A stretch of DNA of 64,000 bases from Sphaerosporella brunnea (Eukaryota; Ascomycota; Pezizomycetes; Pezizales; Pyronemataceae): contig VXIS01000041.1 of NCBI GenBank assembly GCA_008704415.1, positions 124,001 through 188,000 on the forward strand. The letters run 5' to 3'. The position numbers and the translations under genes are program-made. Shown piece after piece: positions 1-11,548 of the stretch; position 1 is the first letter of the stretch; the number at the start of each line of letters is the position of its first letter. The notes under the pieces were generated by a model that was not told the origin of the DNA, ran no database searches, and worked only from the letters and a program-made list of their open reading frames with translations.

Positions 1-1
1 C

Positions 2-247
2 GTCTTCGTCAAGAACATGAATCTTCAGTGGCTTCCTTACAGTTGGGACGCAGTACATTACGGCACTGGGTGGATGTGGATCCGTAAAATCCCCACCAAC
101 GGCTACGTCAACTTTGATCGATGGATTCCAGTGGGGTCGGGGATCATTGTCTTTCTAATCTTTGGCGTGGGAAAAGATGCGATGGACTTGTATCGCGGAT
201 GGCTCAGCAAGATTGGCATCGGAAAGTTGGGGGCTATATTGGAGTAA
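2..247 (+). CDS. STE3: Ste3-like mating pheromone receptor, 3' end only
   Basis: This is the last 81 codons of a coding sequence that enters from outside the window. It contains the pattern PYSW...FDRW followed by a hydrophobic segment and the motif FGVGKDAMDLYRGW. In fungal Ste3/Pre-1 receptors for the lipid-modified a-type pheromone, this corresponds to the last extracellular loop, the seventh transmembrane helix and the start of the cytoplasmic tail. The protein ends about 20 residues after that helix, so the cytoplasmic tail is short compared with many Pezizomycotina homologues. By family knowledge the protein sits in the plasma membrane and signals through a heterotrimeric G protein and MAP kinase cascade to Ste12, whose gene lies 16 kb downstream. 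The assignment rests on a short segment, so the rest of the receptor needs the adjoining sequence. Confidence 0.75.
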   Translation, partial: VFVKNMNLQWLPYSWDAVHYGTGWMWIRKIPTNGYVNFDRWIPVGSGIIVFLIFGVGKDAMDLYRGWLSKIGIGKLGAILE

Positions 248-2726
248 TTATATAAGAGGGATTGCGAGTGCCCTAGCTAGAATGTGAAAGGATATACAAT
301 TTACAAAGGACATTACCGCTGCGCCAACTCATAAACTCAGTCACTCAACAGGAGCCAACACGTTCGCAACCCGACACTACTCTAGTAGCTTTGTCAATGA
401 TGTTGAGTCGACTGAAGTGTAGGTCTGCCTCTTAAGAGACAAAAATTCAGGTAATATCGACTGTTTCTGTTCTTGTTGGAGTCGAGTATAATCTGCTTAG
501 CGCGCTCCTGTAACCTTCTTTTCATCAGGGAGAAGATTGGACTTATTAATAAACTGCATCTAGTTCTGGCCTGACAGTCGATAAAGCCGACGATGGATAT
601 GACATGGAGTGGCCTCCTCGACCGGAACGTGCTAAAAATAATGATGAACATCAAACCCGGATTATAAACAATACCTTCACACCCGTGCACACAAGGACCA
701 GACCTCCTTTAGATATTGAAGCAGCAGCAGCGAGCACACCACGGCAGTTGATGACTGAGACAGGCCTGGACCCGATATATCTACCCGAATCCTCTGGGAA
801 AGAGAAGGCGGTGGCGTAGCCAAAAATTCAGGACGGGGGCTGTGTTTGCGGGTTTCTGTGTGATGGCCTGAATTTTTGGGGTTGCTCAGTTTTCTGTATC
901 TCAAATGGCACGGGTAACGTACTGTTATTGATTTCGGATTCTTTCTTTTTTCTGGACTTTTTTTTTTCGCTCTTTTGGTTTCGTGGTGTTGGAGCTTGAC
1001 TTGTTTTCCGATGTTTTGGGTCACTCTTTTTATTGAAGCCCACAGCCTAGTGCGTCATTGTAGTACTCTTATGTTAAACGCTGAGGTCCAGAGCAAGCTT
1101 TGACGTCGTGGAGAGTAGCAATGTTTCTAAAGGCACAGTTGATAAGGTGGTAGCGGGGACTCTCGCAGAAGCTTGAACTCATGGTCGGTGCGTGAGAGTG
1201 ATGGCTCTTTTAAACGCGGCGGGGGATGTTTTTGGAAGCACACAATTTGCATTGCAAAGGTCTTCCGTGCGGGACGAGATTCCCTGTGAGTTTGGAAATA
1301 GAAGTCCGCACTGGGCATACTGCATGTAAGCGGGAGTACCCTTGGTTGCATTATGTGTTCTATCCCGCCGAGCAGATTATACAGGCAATCGCCGGAACTG
1401 GCTGGCCAGTTTTCTCGGTTGGCCAGCCACCTACATTAACGAGTGCGTACTGCCGAGCAAGCTATCTGGTCGGCAGGCCAGCCAGCTGGGCGGGCGAAGT
1501 AGTATCACCGCCATAATGTTTCAACAAAAATGCTTTGTGATCTCTGCTGCGTCGGCCGGCCTGCCCACCAGATAGCTTGTTTGCGGTATCGCTCGAGAGC
1601 CGCGGTTTGTGATGACTCCGTTGCGATATTCCAGGGAATAGTTCTTGATTGGGCGCCTCATATGGTAGAGCAACCAGAATCCGTATCTTTCAAGGATGTA
1701 ATGCCAGCACAGTGGCAGCACTGGGTAGACTGGGTAGGCGTGCGGAGCGATAAGTGCTCTTGGCGCTGATGCGACGTGAAAAACACCAGGACTTTTGAAA
1801 TAGCAGGCCAGCAGCCTTGGGATTTTGCGGCCGGTTGAGCGTGTGATAATTTGTACAAATATGATATAGAAAACTCCATTTCAATTCGGAAAAAAAAAGT
1901 ACGTGTGAAGTCAGCAACCCCCAATCCACCACGGCCATTTTACATTGCCAACCTCCCAGCAATCCTCCTCTTCATCTCCGCCCTGATATCCTTAACGCTC
2001 TCAATCAGTGCTGCTTTTGTTTGCTTCCAGTAATCAAATCCTTGTGCGAGCGCCAGCAATCACTTGCAGTCTCGCAGGCGGCAAGATACGACTGTAGATC
2101 GTTGTCTGCGTTGTACCGGTGGATGGATCCTGGAAACCCTGTGCCCTATGTTGTACTGCACTGTAGTAGATGACTGCAGGGATGAGGAAGAAACAACTTA
2201 AATTATTACAGTTTTTAAACAGTGGGCCCAGATAGACTGAATTCTGGCCTCTTGAAAAGTGTGAGAAGGTCCATTGGAACCCTCATTGTATAAAATTAGG
2301 TAGTGTGAGGTGACTGTAGCGCTCGACTTGAGACACGACCAGTCGTCGTCCCTCATGATCATCCGTGGAGTGTTGGCCATTGTCTCCCTGGCAAAGGCGC
2401 ATCTCGCCAGCATCACCAGTTTCGAAATAGGAAAACCTAACGTCGTAAAAGTGGATCTGGCTCAACTGATATTGAGAGCACAGCTTGTAGGTTCACTCTG
2501 CCACGGCCACAAACTTATAAGCCAAAAACCTACGCCACATGCACTGGTAACTCATCCCTCGAGATGAAATTGAAGCAAATATTCTTCGTACGTACTCATA
2601 AATACAAAGCCACTAGTATTCGAGCGAAGGAAAAAGAATTACAGGGGGTCACCAAGCTTAAAACGTCGGAAGAGAACCACAGCAGTCCGACTGTTGATGT
2701 AGAAGAACCATATAACCACCAACTTT
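248..2726. other. Gene-free stretch with one inverted repeat
   Basis: No open frame here has recognisable domains or a convincing splice pattern. The only structure I see is the 22-bp inverted repeat at 1458-1579, listed separately. T-rich tracts occur near 955-970 and 1888-1895. Confidence 0.5.
1458..1579. repeat. Inverted repeat, 22-bp arms, 78-bp loop
   Basis: The arms are 1458-1479 and 1558-1579. The right arm is the reverse complement of the left with one mismatch, and the left arm begins CAAGCTATCTGGT. The loop spans 1480-1557. The arms are GC-rich and could form a hairpin, or could be the ends of a small non-autonomous element. I see no clear target-site duplication, so the nature of the element is open. 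Confidence 0.6.
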
Positions 2727-4762
2727 TTAGGCCCTGAATGCCTTCCGTGTTGAAGCACACCCGCTGGGCACGCTGAAGTCATCAACCTTGGTGCTTCTGC
2801 TGGTCTTCGCATTGACTCCCAGGCCCCTCTTGGCAAAAGCACGCCACAGCTCGCACTTGTTCTCACCACCAGTCAAGGCAACGTCGGCATCAATGATGGC
2901 GGTTCGTGCGGTAAGGAAAGTAGGGCGACAAGGCTGCAGCTTCATTCCTTCCAACACAAGCTTCATTGCCAGCTGTCTCCCGTTGATCGGAATCTTGGTA
3001 CCAGCTCGGAACTTGGGGAAAGGATCCTTATCGTATCCATACTTATCCTCCAAATTCCACATGACCTCGTAGAGCATGTTGGCCCAGATACTGCCGATGG
3101 AATGGACCTCAGTGAACCCCGTCGTGCCCACAGTGGAGTAAAGAGTCGGGTTGGTCGTCAGAGAAGTGGAATACGGATATTTACGGATGCCTTTGCCGTT
3201 GGCCCATTCGGCAAGAGCGTAATTCGTGTTGCGCGTATCATTGGGGTTGATCCTGACAGCGGTACCATAGAAGTCTCCCCAGCCCTCGCCCATGCCCCCT
3301 GCCTCTGTGGTCGAGAGACAACTGGTGGTAGATGGGCCGCCGGTAAGTCTGTTGCTCAGGCCGTGGGTGTACTCGTGGACAACAATGCTCTCGTCGAAGT
3401 CGCCATCTCGAAGGGGGCCACCAGCAGCATTCCACAGGTACATCCGCATGCGTGGCCTCTGGCCGTCCGGAAGGGTAAGGAAGTTGGCGTTATTGTACCC
3501 GGAGCCATCTTGGGCGTTGAGCTGCACAGCATCTCCTCCGATACCACCGGAGCCTGTGTTGACCTCCTCGAAGTTTCCGGCGGCCTCGGTGAAGCCAAGG
3601 ACCTCTAGAAGGTCATGGTACATGTTGACGGTGTAGAAAAGTTGGGTGGTCGCTGCGCTGATGTAGGACTTTGCGTCGGTGGTAGAAGGGTCGTATGGGA
3701 AATCGAACTTCAAACTGCTGCCCCCAGATCCGCGCACGTTGTCGATGTAGTCTGAGCCACCATCCCAGTTCTCTTGAGCAAAGCCGTTGTTTCCTCGGGT
3801 GTCCGTGTAGGATTTGGAGCCAGCTTTGTGCCAGCCATTGGGCGAGGCAACGCTGTTTGCTGGGTTGGTAACGAGCACACGTTCACCGGTGGGATCGTTG
3901 GTGCCGAAAGGACTGAAGCACGGGTTAGCATCGACCTACCCAAATATCTGACAGAGCTGGCTTTTTGCCAGTCGTACTCACTAAACTCTGTATGTGGCAT
4001 CGGAAACATAGTCGATGGCGCCGACAACATCGTTCGCATCATTGGCGTTGACATAAGTGATCATGTAATTGTCGTCCAAATCTGTCTCCAACCTCCAAAC
4101 GGCCTTGAGCCCCTCTTCAGTAGTATAATAGGCCAAATCGGCTTTGGGTTCCTGTCGAACACCAATTAGTACATTCCTTTGAGAACGGCCTATAATCTTA
4201 CATTCTTTACACCCTCAACTCCCACAAACACATAACTCTTCCTGCCGCCAGTAAAGCTGTTCTGCTGAACAGCCTGGGCATTTTCGGCGTCTATCGGGTA
4301 CCCTAATTTCTCGATAGCTCCCTTGAGGGCCTCGACGGGATCGATAAGCATGTCCCTCCTCACAACCGATGGGGCATCGAGCTTCCCTTTCAGCAAACTC
4401 GATCCACTAGACAAGATTGTGCCATCCCTCAGCACGTTGACATTAGCCTGAGTATTCTCGATATCCAGCCCGTTCAGCGTCTGCGTGAAATATCCGTGCC
4501 ACACTCCGGTGTCTTCGTCAATGTAGTAGTCCGGACGAAGACGAACTTCGGCCCCGGGAGTGGCCTTTTTTATGTGCTCCAGGGCGATCTCTTGAGGTTC
4601 TACGGTGGCAGAAACCTCACGAGGGCGAAGTCTGCGTGCTGCTGCATGTTCCTCCGAGTTGATATAGCTGCCATGGCGGGTCTCTGGGATGGCATACAGC
4701 TGGCGGTGGGCCGTGGCTGTGGAAACCATTATGGCAAGAGAGATGACAGCGGAGAAACGCAT
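2727..4762 (-). CDS. Secreted extracellular metalloprotease, fungalysin family (M36)
   Basis: A zinc endopeptidase of the fungalysin family, secreted with an N-terminal propeptide that is removed on activation. Three exons (4762-4202, 4151-3982, 3912-2727) encode 638 residues, the usual family length. The introns are 50 and 69 bp with canonical ends. The start MRFSAVISLAIMVSTATA is a typical signal peptide. Residues about 50-240 are the FTP/PepSY-type propeptide. The catalytic motif HEYTH is at about 423-427 (two zinc-binding His and the catalytic Glu) and the third zinc ligand is the Glu in GEGWGDF at about 453. No key residue is missing, so the enzyme should be active. By family knowledge these proteases degrade collagen, elastin or host proteins, and in plant-associated fungi can cut chitinases. 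Flanking genes give no pathway context. The family assignment is very secure. Confidence 0.95.
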
Positions 4763-7082
4763 CTTGAGAAGGGCTCACACCGTGAGAGACAAAAAAGGAC
4801 CGAAGACTCGTGGGTGAAGAACAAACTCAACTAGACGGATCTTCTGCTCAGTTAAATACATCACGGCTTTGTTTGATTCTCTGTCTTCACTGCCTCTACC
4901 TACAGAGCACGTATCAAGGCAGTTTCTGCTTTGGGGTTAAGTAAACATCCGAACAGCTGCAACGCGAATCGCGTGCTTTGAGGCCCCGGTAGTCTGTATC
5001 TCAGTACTCCACAAAAAATTGCATGATGAGATGGCAGCACCAGCCAAAATGGGGGTTGGGTACTACCAGTGTTGGGTGTACGAAAGGTTCCGGCCGGTGT
5101 AGCCTTGACCAAATAGGACATTCAAAATCCGACACTCCGAATTGACCAATTGTTTGTAAAAACTGCAGCCCTGACGTTCCTGTGAACCAATCAATCAAGC
5201 GGAGTCTGCTCTTGGCCAGATGTCCATGACAGTTGTAGAATGCAGGGCAGAACCGCTAACCGTTATCTATCCGTCAACATAAAGGCATCTCTAGGGAACT
5301 GGTTTGTGCAACAGGAGTTTTCCTACTGAGCTCTTCTCGAATCCCTGCTCCCATACTGCTCACGGTGTCTGTAACAGGTAGGTGTTTCAAGAAAAGGGCA
5401 ACTGTCCGCCTTTTTCGGGGCTACCCGAGCGCTTCGAATTTACGCCGTAGCGCTGACAGACGCACTTTCGAAGTAGTACTTAAGGTAACCATAGAGCTGC
5501 AAGGAGCCCGTCTCCTGCCGGACTTGCCTGCTAAGTATACTGGAAGTTCGAACTCCGGAGTCCGGAGACCTGAGGCCCATATCTTCTTAACAACACGATA
5601 TCGGTAGACGGCTCATGCCCCACCCCATCTGGAGTTACCCAATAACGTGCAGTTTGGACCGCCCCAGGCTGCCACACCTACGTGCCAAGGGGCTCTTTAT
5701 TGACGGAAGCCACCGGATATATTGATAAAAGTGCAGTGCAATCCCCTACAGCCGTTCCTTCTGCCTAACTGGAATCACATGCAAGGCACAAACCGTTGCT
5801 ATCTATACTTAAGCTTATTCTATTCTCCTAGCGCTTGAATAATCAACCGGCTGAAGGCTCGGGTCGGCTCACACCGCCGATTTCGCCTTTGCCATCGGTC
5901 AACTCCCTACGCAGTATGCCTAAACACCCAGGACTTGGCAGAGCTAGAGTCTACATACCATAGGCCCATAGGCATAATATCCCGAGCTCCATCGCCGACG
6001 CCTAGATAGCTGCTCAACCCTTGCTCTCCGCCCATTTACCGTTTAGAACATACATGGAGCACCTGATTACCAAGTTAGCTGAGAAATCCCGCGGAGGATT
6101 TCTCCACAGAAACACTGCAAGAGGTCGAGTGCCGAACCCACTTTGTATTTGAAGACACGATAAAGCTTTGGCCCCGGATCCAGCGTGGGCGCCTGCACCT
6201 TTGGATCTAAGTGCAGAAAGACGGAATGGCGTCGATCAAAGAACTTGTCAAGGTGGAAAGTGCCTTTCACGGTGCCGGCTTATAAGAAGTCCACATCTCA
6301 GGCTATTCAAAGCTAATCATGAACACTCTAAATCAGATGAACACTTGCTTCTTGATGTTGAAGTTAGCAGTCCAAGTACTTTTCAGAATCGCAGCTGGGG
6401 GGTACCCCTTGCAAGGGAAAGTCGACGTGTTTACAGGAAGCGGTCGGTGTCGAGCTTAAGGTACATTGTGTTGTCGGTGTTCGATTGGCAATGGCAGTTG
6501 CCATGATGAGGTAGAAAATAAAAATTCGAGTTCAGAAAACCAGTTTTGCGGCAAGAAGCTTAAGGGAGGGATTCAGACTTGCGAGTGCAATTCAGTGAAG
6601 CTAACCAGAAACTCTAAACTCGCTTACAATCGATGTAGCCTGGAATTGGAGCTTGTCCCATCAACAACGCTGGGGACAGGTATAGAACCCTCGCCGGATT
6701 CGCCCAGCTGATGCCCGCTTTATAGAAAGCGGCTCGCTTACCAAAAGTTTTATTTGGTTGTTTCCTCCCTGGCGAGCCAAACCATCTCGAACTCGTTGCC
6801 AGCAAAGCCTTATCCACCGCTATAACCAGCACCTCCCGACATCAGATGTGTGCAGTCTGCAACTGCCGTGTGCTCCTCCCAATCCCCAGCCTCGACGCAA
6901 CCATAATGTGGAGTTTTCAACCTTTCTATGCCTCAGAGGCAGATATATGGTGTTCCTTGCGTCCCTGATGTTGAATGGCAAGGCGGCGGCGCTTGGTATA
7001 CACCGTCCGGACAGCTACAGCCCACAAAGAAGGCCTCCGGGCTCGACGACGTCTCTCTTGCCGCCGGCGGCGATAATTTGGC
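4763..7082. other. Intergenic stretch, nothing recognised
   Basis: About 2.3 kb between the divergently placed protease gene and the small gene at 7168. Open frames are short and show no domain. The part next to 4763 is probably the protease promoter and 5' leader. I see no repeat or RNA gene. Confidence 0.4.
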
Positions 7083-7090
7083 TATAAAAG
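7083..7090 (+). promoter_or_regulatory. TATA box of the six-exon gene
   Basis: The sequence TATAAAAG lies 78 bp upstream of the ATG at 7168. It is followed by a pyrimidine-rich stretch and then an A/C-rich leader (CCACCAACAACC-like), which is typical of highly expressed fungal genes. Confidence 0.6.
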
Positions 7091-7167
7091 GCGGCTTCTG
7101 AGCCCATTTCTCCTCTTCTTCTTTCAGTCACTACCACCAACAACCAACGACAAACGACAAACCACCA

Positions 7168-7725
7168 ATGCATATCTACAAGGTACGGCTCACTAATTTC
7201 CTTCCTTCCTTCTACTGTTTTCCCGCTGACTGGAAGCTCAGAACCTCATCCTCCGTCAGGCCGCCGTATGTATCCCATCTAGCTGGTCTCTCTACCTGTC
7301 GGCCTCAGTATACATACTAACTTCGACAGTCCCGCGGCATGGCGACAGTCCTCCCGGGTCCCGTAGGCTTCCACATCTTCGCCTACCAGTTGGAAACGAA
7401 CTAATATATCGCTACAGGCCGAGGAGTGGGTCCCAGGGGCCCCCTACGGGGTGCAGGACCGGGAGGCGACTGTCGCTGTGAGTTACCTAGTAATGTTTAA
7501 GAATAGTAGTAACTAACGCAGCGCACAGGCTCGCGAGAGCACCGCCGCCGCCGCTGCCAAGCACGAGGCCGCCGCCGCTGACGCCGCCGCCGCTGCCGAT
7601 CCCCCCACCACCGAGTCCCCCGCCGTCGAGTCCTCGGACTCTGACACTGAGGTGAGTTACCTTCTACTTCCGCTCTTGCTCACTACTAATTTACTTCGAA
7701 TTCACAGTCTGGAGAGGAGAAGTAA
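7168..7725 (+). CDS. Small alanine-rich protein of unknown function, six exons
   Basis: I do not recognise this protein. Six exons (7168-7182, 7242-7265, 7330-7362, 7418-7477, 7529-7651, 7708-7725) give a 90-residue protein. All five introns are phase 0, 50-67 bp long, and each has a CTAAC/CTAAT/CTGAC-like branch site close to its acceptor. The donor of intron 3 (GTAGGC) is the weakest. The first 25 residues (MHIYKNLILRQAASRGMATV) are basic and hydrophobic without acids, like a mitochondrial presequence. The middle is Ala-rich ([18 protein letters not shown]) and the tail is acidic (ESSDSDTESGEEK). A good TATA box lies 78 bp upstream. The consistent splice signals make a real gene likely; the function and the mitochondrial location are guesses. 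Confidence 0.6.
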
Positions 7726-8510
7726 GGGGTGTTGAGGGGTCAAAAAAAAAATTTCCCTCCGTACATGAATCAAAATTCTCGCTGGGCTTGTGTTTGTTTT
7801 TTTTGTTCTGTCGCTTTACACTGTAGACTGTAAGGTTGTGGTCGTTGAGCGCTTGCTGATTGGACGCACGCTAATATCAAAAAGCCCCGGTTCGATTCCT
7901 GGGGCTTCCTGGTCACTCCCTACACAGCTGGGAGCGGAAGGTTTTTGTCGCGCTTACCTTTTTTATTTGCTGTGTAAAACTCGCCTTATTTATTTATTTA
8001 TTTATTTTTAATTTTATATTTTTCTGTCAGTGATCATCTAGAAGAACTCGGAAGCTTGAAGTAGATGAGAAAGTTGTGGGGTCGTGGAGGTGCGGACACA
8101 GGGCGGCGAGTGATGATGCCTGACCGGACATGACCGCCACTCCAATTTCCCAAAAATACCAATGCAGATGCAAGTTCCAGCGAAGTGTTCTTACACCGCC
8201 AGTATGTATTTCTTCCGTGGGGTCCTGGTCACATGAATGTGACTAATCATAGGCTGTCACTCGATCTCTAACACCATCCGGTTGGGTGGGACTCATGTTC
8301 TAAGCACCGGTAAGCCAACTGCTGGCGAATTTCTAGCCGCTATGCCTGTTACAACAGTTTGGTTTTCACTAGAAGCTCAGTCACTTTCGATTTTGAGCAA
8401 GATTGAACTACCGATAGATGCAATTGGTTCGGCTGGTTTAAAAGCAGACCAAAGTTTCAGCTCCCCCCGCGAAGAAAAAAAAAGCCCGCAGTATCCGCTA
8501 GCACCTGTGA
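7726..8510. other. Convergent 3' region with a B-box-like match
   Basis: This interval lies between the 3' ends of the small gene and the BTB gene. At 7889-7899 it contains GGTTCGATTCC, an exact match to the Pol III B-box consensus, inside an imperfect T-arm-like stem. The rest does not fold as a tRNA. A TTTA-type repeat lies at about 7988-8010. Confidence 0.4.
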
Positions 8511-9629
8511 CTAACGCAAAGGAAAGTCGGTAAGCTCCAGTCCGTTGACGAGCTTCATCACAGCAATCCCAAGACCACTGTAGCCATCCAGAATCCCCAC
8601 AAGCGTTAAGAAGCAGACTGGATGCAACGAGGGCGGGCCCGCGGCTGGTGCAGTGTCTTTCTGGCCAAGCCCCCGCACTTCGCCATCGAGACAATCGATC
8701 CGGAAGATTTCGGTAAGCACGGTGACGGTGAAAAGCTCAACCCCAACCTGCAACGAATCGGTCGCGGTTTGGATCACCCGCCGGAGAATGGTCGCCATCA
8801 GGATATCGCACTCGATACATCCGCTCCGCATCCAAGCCGGCTCTTTGCGGCGAAGCACCTGCATCTGGCGAAGCCCAAACTGTTGGCACTGAGGAGTATA
8901 TGGTACAGATAGCGGGAGTTCTTCCACCAGTTCATATTCCGCGAGCTTCTTTTGCAACTCCGTGAGGACAATTCCGTTATGGTGAGATCTAGCGGAGAAG
9001 ATCTTTTCTGAATCATGCCCGACCAGCTGTTAGCGAAAAAAAACAAAACAAAAAAAAAAAAAACACTGCAATGTTGGCTTACCAAACACGAGTTCAGGCA
9101 AGCCGTCATGCCCACATGCCTCAAGTTTATCGCCCATCAAGATGAGTTCTCTTGAAACTTCCCAGAACAAATCAAGAGCGGAAAAATTCCAGGAAAGGAA
9201 CAGAATGTCGAGTAGCTCCTCAGTCGAGTTCAACGCCGGGGTGTAAAATCGGCGAAGACGCTCTTCCATGAGCCGGGGGCGGGGATGGACATCGTATTTA
9301 TCGACGACAAAGGCGATTTCCACAAGCTGCTGCAGCGAGTGCTCTCCTGCCCATCCGATATCACCGTAGATGTAACGGAGAACCGTCACTATCGCATTCG
9401 CGTCATCTTCGGGGAGCCGTAAATGGTACAGTTGGTTCTTGGACTGCATGGCGGCAAATTCAGACCCCTCGCGGAAGTTGGGACCAAGCATAGCGTAGAA
9501 TACTGCTGAAGCTTTGGTTATTTTTTCTGCCTCCACAACCACCAGGCAAGACCCGACTGACACAGCCAGGTCGCCGCACTCTGACAGGCAGAGTGTTTCG
9601 CACGGCAGCTCGGATGCCATCGCGTTCAT
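8511..9629 (-). CDS. BTB/POZ domain protein
   Basis: Two exons (9629-9083 and 9007-8511) encode 347 residues. The 75-bp intron has a GTAAGC donor, a GCTAAC branch and a TTCAG acceptor, and contains a long T-rich run. Residues about 19-115 look like a BTB/POZ domain of the fungal type: GDLAVSVG at the start, then VFYAMLGPNFREGSEF, a polar strand (LYHLRLPEDDANAI) and VLRYIYGD. Family knowledge: such domains mediate dimerisation or serve as Cullin-3 adaptors, and single-domain fungal members are numerous and mostly uncharacterised. The C-terminal half (about 190-347) has no domain I can name; it is rich in Cys and hydrophobic residues. The ATG at 9629 is the first in frame. Function is not predictable beyond protein-protein interaction. 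Confidence 0.8.
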
Positions 9630-11517
9630 CTTGTCGGATCTACTTATGTGTCGCCTTCAAACGATGAAAGTCAGTCGAAAGGCACCTGGCCAGTGAGCAA
9701 ATGCGGACCCAACGGTAACATACTTTGAGCTAGAAGCAGGATCGATCGAGACTGGGGTGTTTACTGTTGTCGGAAGAGCGACAGCTGCCGTCAACAAGCG
9801 AGGTGGGCTGCTAGGTACAAGGGAGAGAGGCTGCTGGGTATGAAGGGGGGAGGTAGGGCTGCTGGTAGGGACCGACTGCTTTTATTTCCCAGACGCTGAG
9901 GAGGAACGGACGGTCACCATACCGTGGTTGAAGGGAATCCGACCTTCATCGCCGTTCATCACACAGTCCGGAGGCGGGCCTTTAGACCATCACAAAGGGT
10001 CCTTGTTATTCAATCAGGCCAAAATACCAGCTGAGTGACAGCCAACATCTATCAACGCCGGTCGTGCCATTTCTTTTCCAAGATTGCAGCTTGGAAAAAG
10101 GCGGTTTGAATGGCAGTTTGCTCTTGACACATTAGCAGACACGTCTATATATGCTGCCACACCCCGTACTCACTGGGCAGATACAGTTGAGCCGTGATAT
10201 GACTGATGTACGGTATCCAAGCCTCCAAGTTCGATTCCTTTTGGTAAGCCATCTCTAAGATTCAAGTTCGATTGTGTAAGGTAACATGAACCTTTCGATA
10301 GCGCCGTATACAAGAACTAACAGCAACCGTGCCCTGGTGGTAGCCAGTGGCGACCCTCTATTCTACAGCAACGGCCTATTTGGTAACCTTAGAGCGGAAG
10401 GCAATGGTTGTATGGGCCGCAACAGAGCGACGGGAAGGCCTCCAGTGTTTACTCTGTGTACCAATGCCGCACAGCTCTATCAAAAGGCATTCTTCATACA
10501 GTCTTAGATTTCTGTAAAGGCAGCAAGGCCCCTGTATATCTGGAGACATCCATCTTCTCCGCCACACTAGGTTTTTTGGCAGGTAGATTGCTGGAGACAG
10601 GTTCATTGCATCACACCATTGCACTCGGGCAGCACAGATATCTACGCATTTAGTTTTCCAGGCTCTTGAGTGCTTTTTATTCCCCCACTTGAAGTAACCG
10701 CTAGGCCTGACGTCAGCAGTGATCACGAGTGACCGAATTGCCTCCACACATTGCCAACCGCAACAGAGTGAGACCCGATGCTGCAAAACAGCATCGACCG
10801 GGGGGTTCGGTACCGCGCACGGCAGCGGCTCGCCAGCGAGCGGCCCTCCAAGATCCGAATCTAGTTTTTCTCACCGCATGCATGCGTCTGTATATAGCCC
10901 TGTCGCCCATACCAACCGACCGCTTCAACGCCCTGTTTCACGTATATTGCGTGCAACAGCAAACCCCACAGCGCATGGATGATCCTGATCCGCCCTGCAG
11001 ACCAGTCGACTCCCTCTGTTAGCATAGGCTCCGGACCGCAGGTGCGTAGTCGTATGGATAGAGTGCGAATTCCTCATGCCCTCACCTCCCCCCCCACACA
11101 TTTCGGAAGGAACGTAGTCTTCAGAGAAAGCGGCTTATTCTCACACCGAGGGAAGCCGGCTGTAATAAACTACATATGAGAGTACATAGATGCCTCCAAA
11201 GCCCGCACGCGCACGGCGGCGGACATCTCCGGGTGGGGTCGGCGTGGCTCGATGGCCGGAGCTCAGGCTGATTTCGTCCTTAGCATGTATGTATCTTCGG
11301 CATGGTGGTGGTGGTGGTGGTGCTTTGTTCGCTTCCCGGGTCGGAGCTGAATCTACTCTCCTAGGCCTGCCTGGGGTGTTCCATGGTCGAAGGTATGTAG
11401 GCTTCTTGTTCTCGAGTTCTCGGCCACCCGCGGCGGCGGCCGGATATTATATTAGTGCAAAATAACTAACTACTAGGAAGAGATCGTGGAATGATCGAGA
11501 ATTTTTGGTTTCCCAGG

Positions 11518-11546
<29 letters not shown>
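11518..11546 (+). repeat. Poly(A) tract, 29 bases
   Basis: An uninterrupted run of 29 A on the plus strand in the gene-poor stretch. I see no retroelement body next to it, so it is more likely a slippage-prone homopolymer than the tail of an inserted cDNA. Confidence 0.85.

Positions 11547-11548
<2 letters not shown>

Noticed and set aside
3102..3608. 168-codon plus-strand open frame inside the protease gene
   Set aside because: It is antisense to the conserved catalytic domain and follows from its codon use.
7850..7920. Possible tRNA gene around the B-box match at 7889
   Set aside because: The T-arm has a mismatch and no 7-bp acceptor stem can be formed between the flanks, so it is not a functional tRNA.
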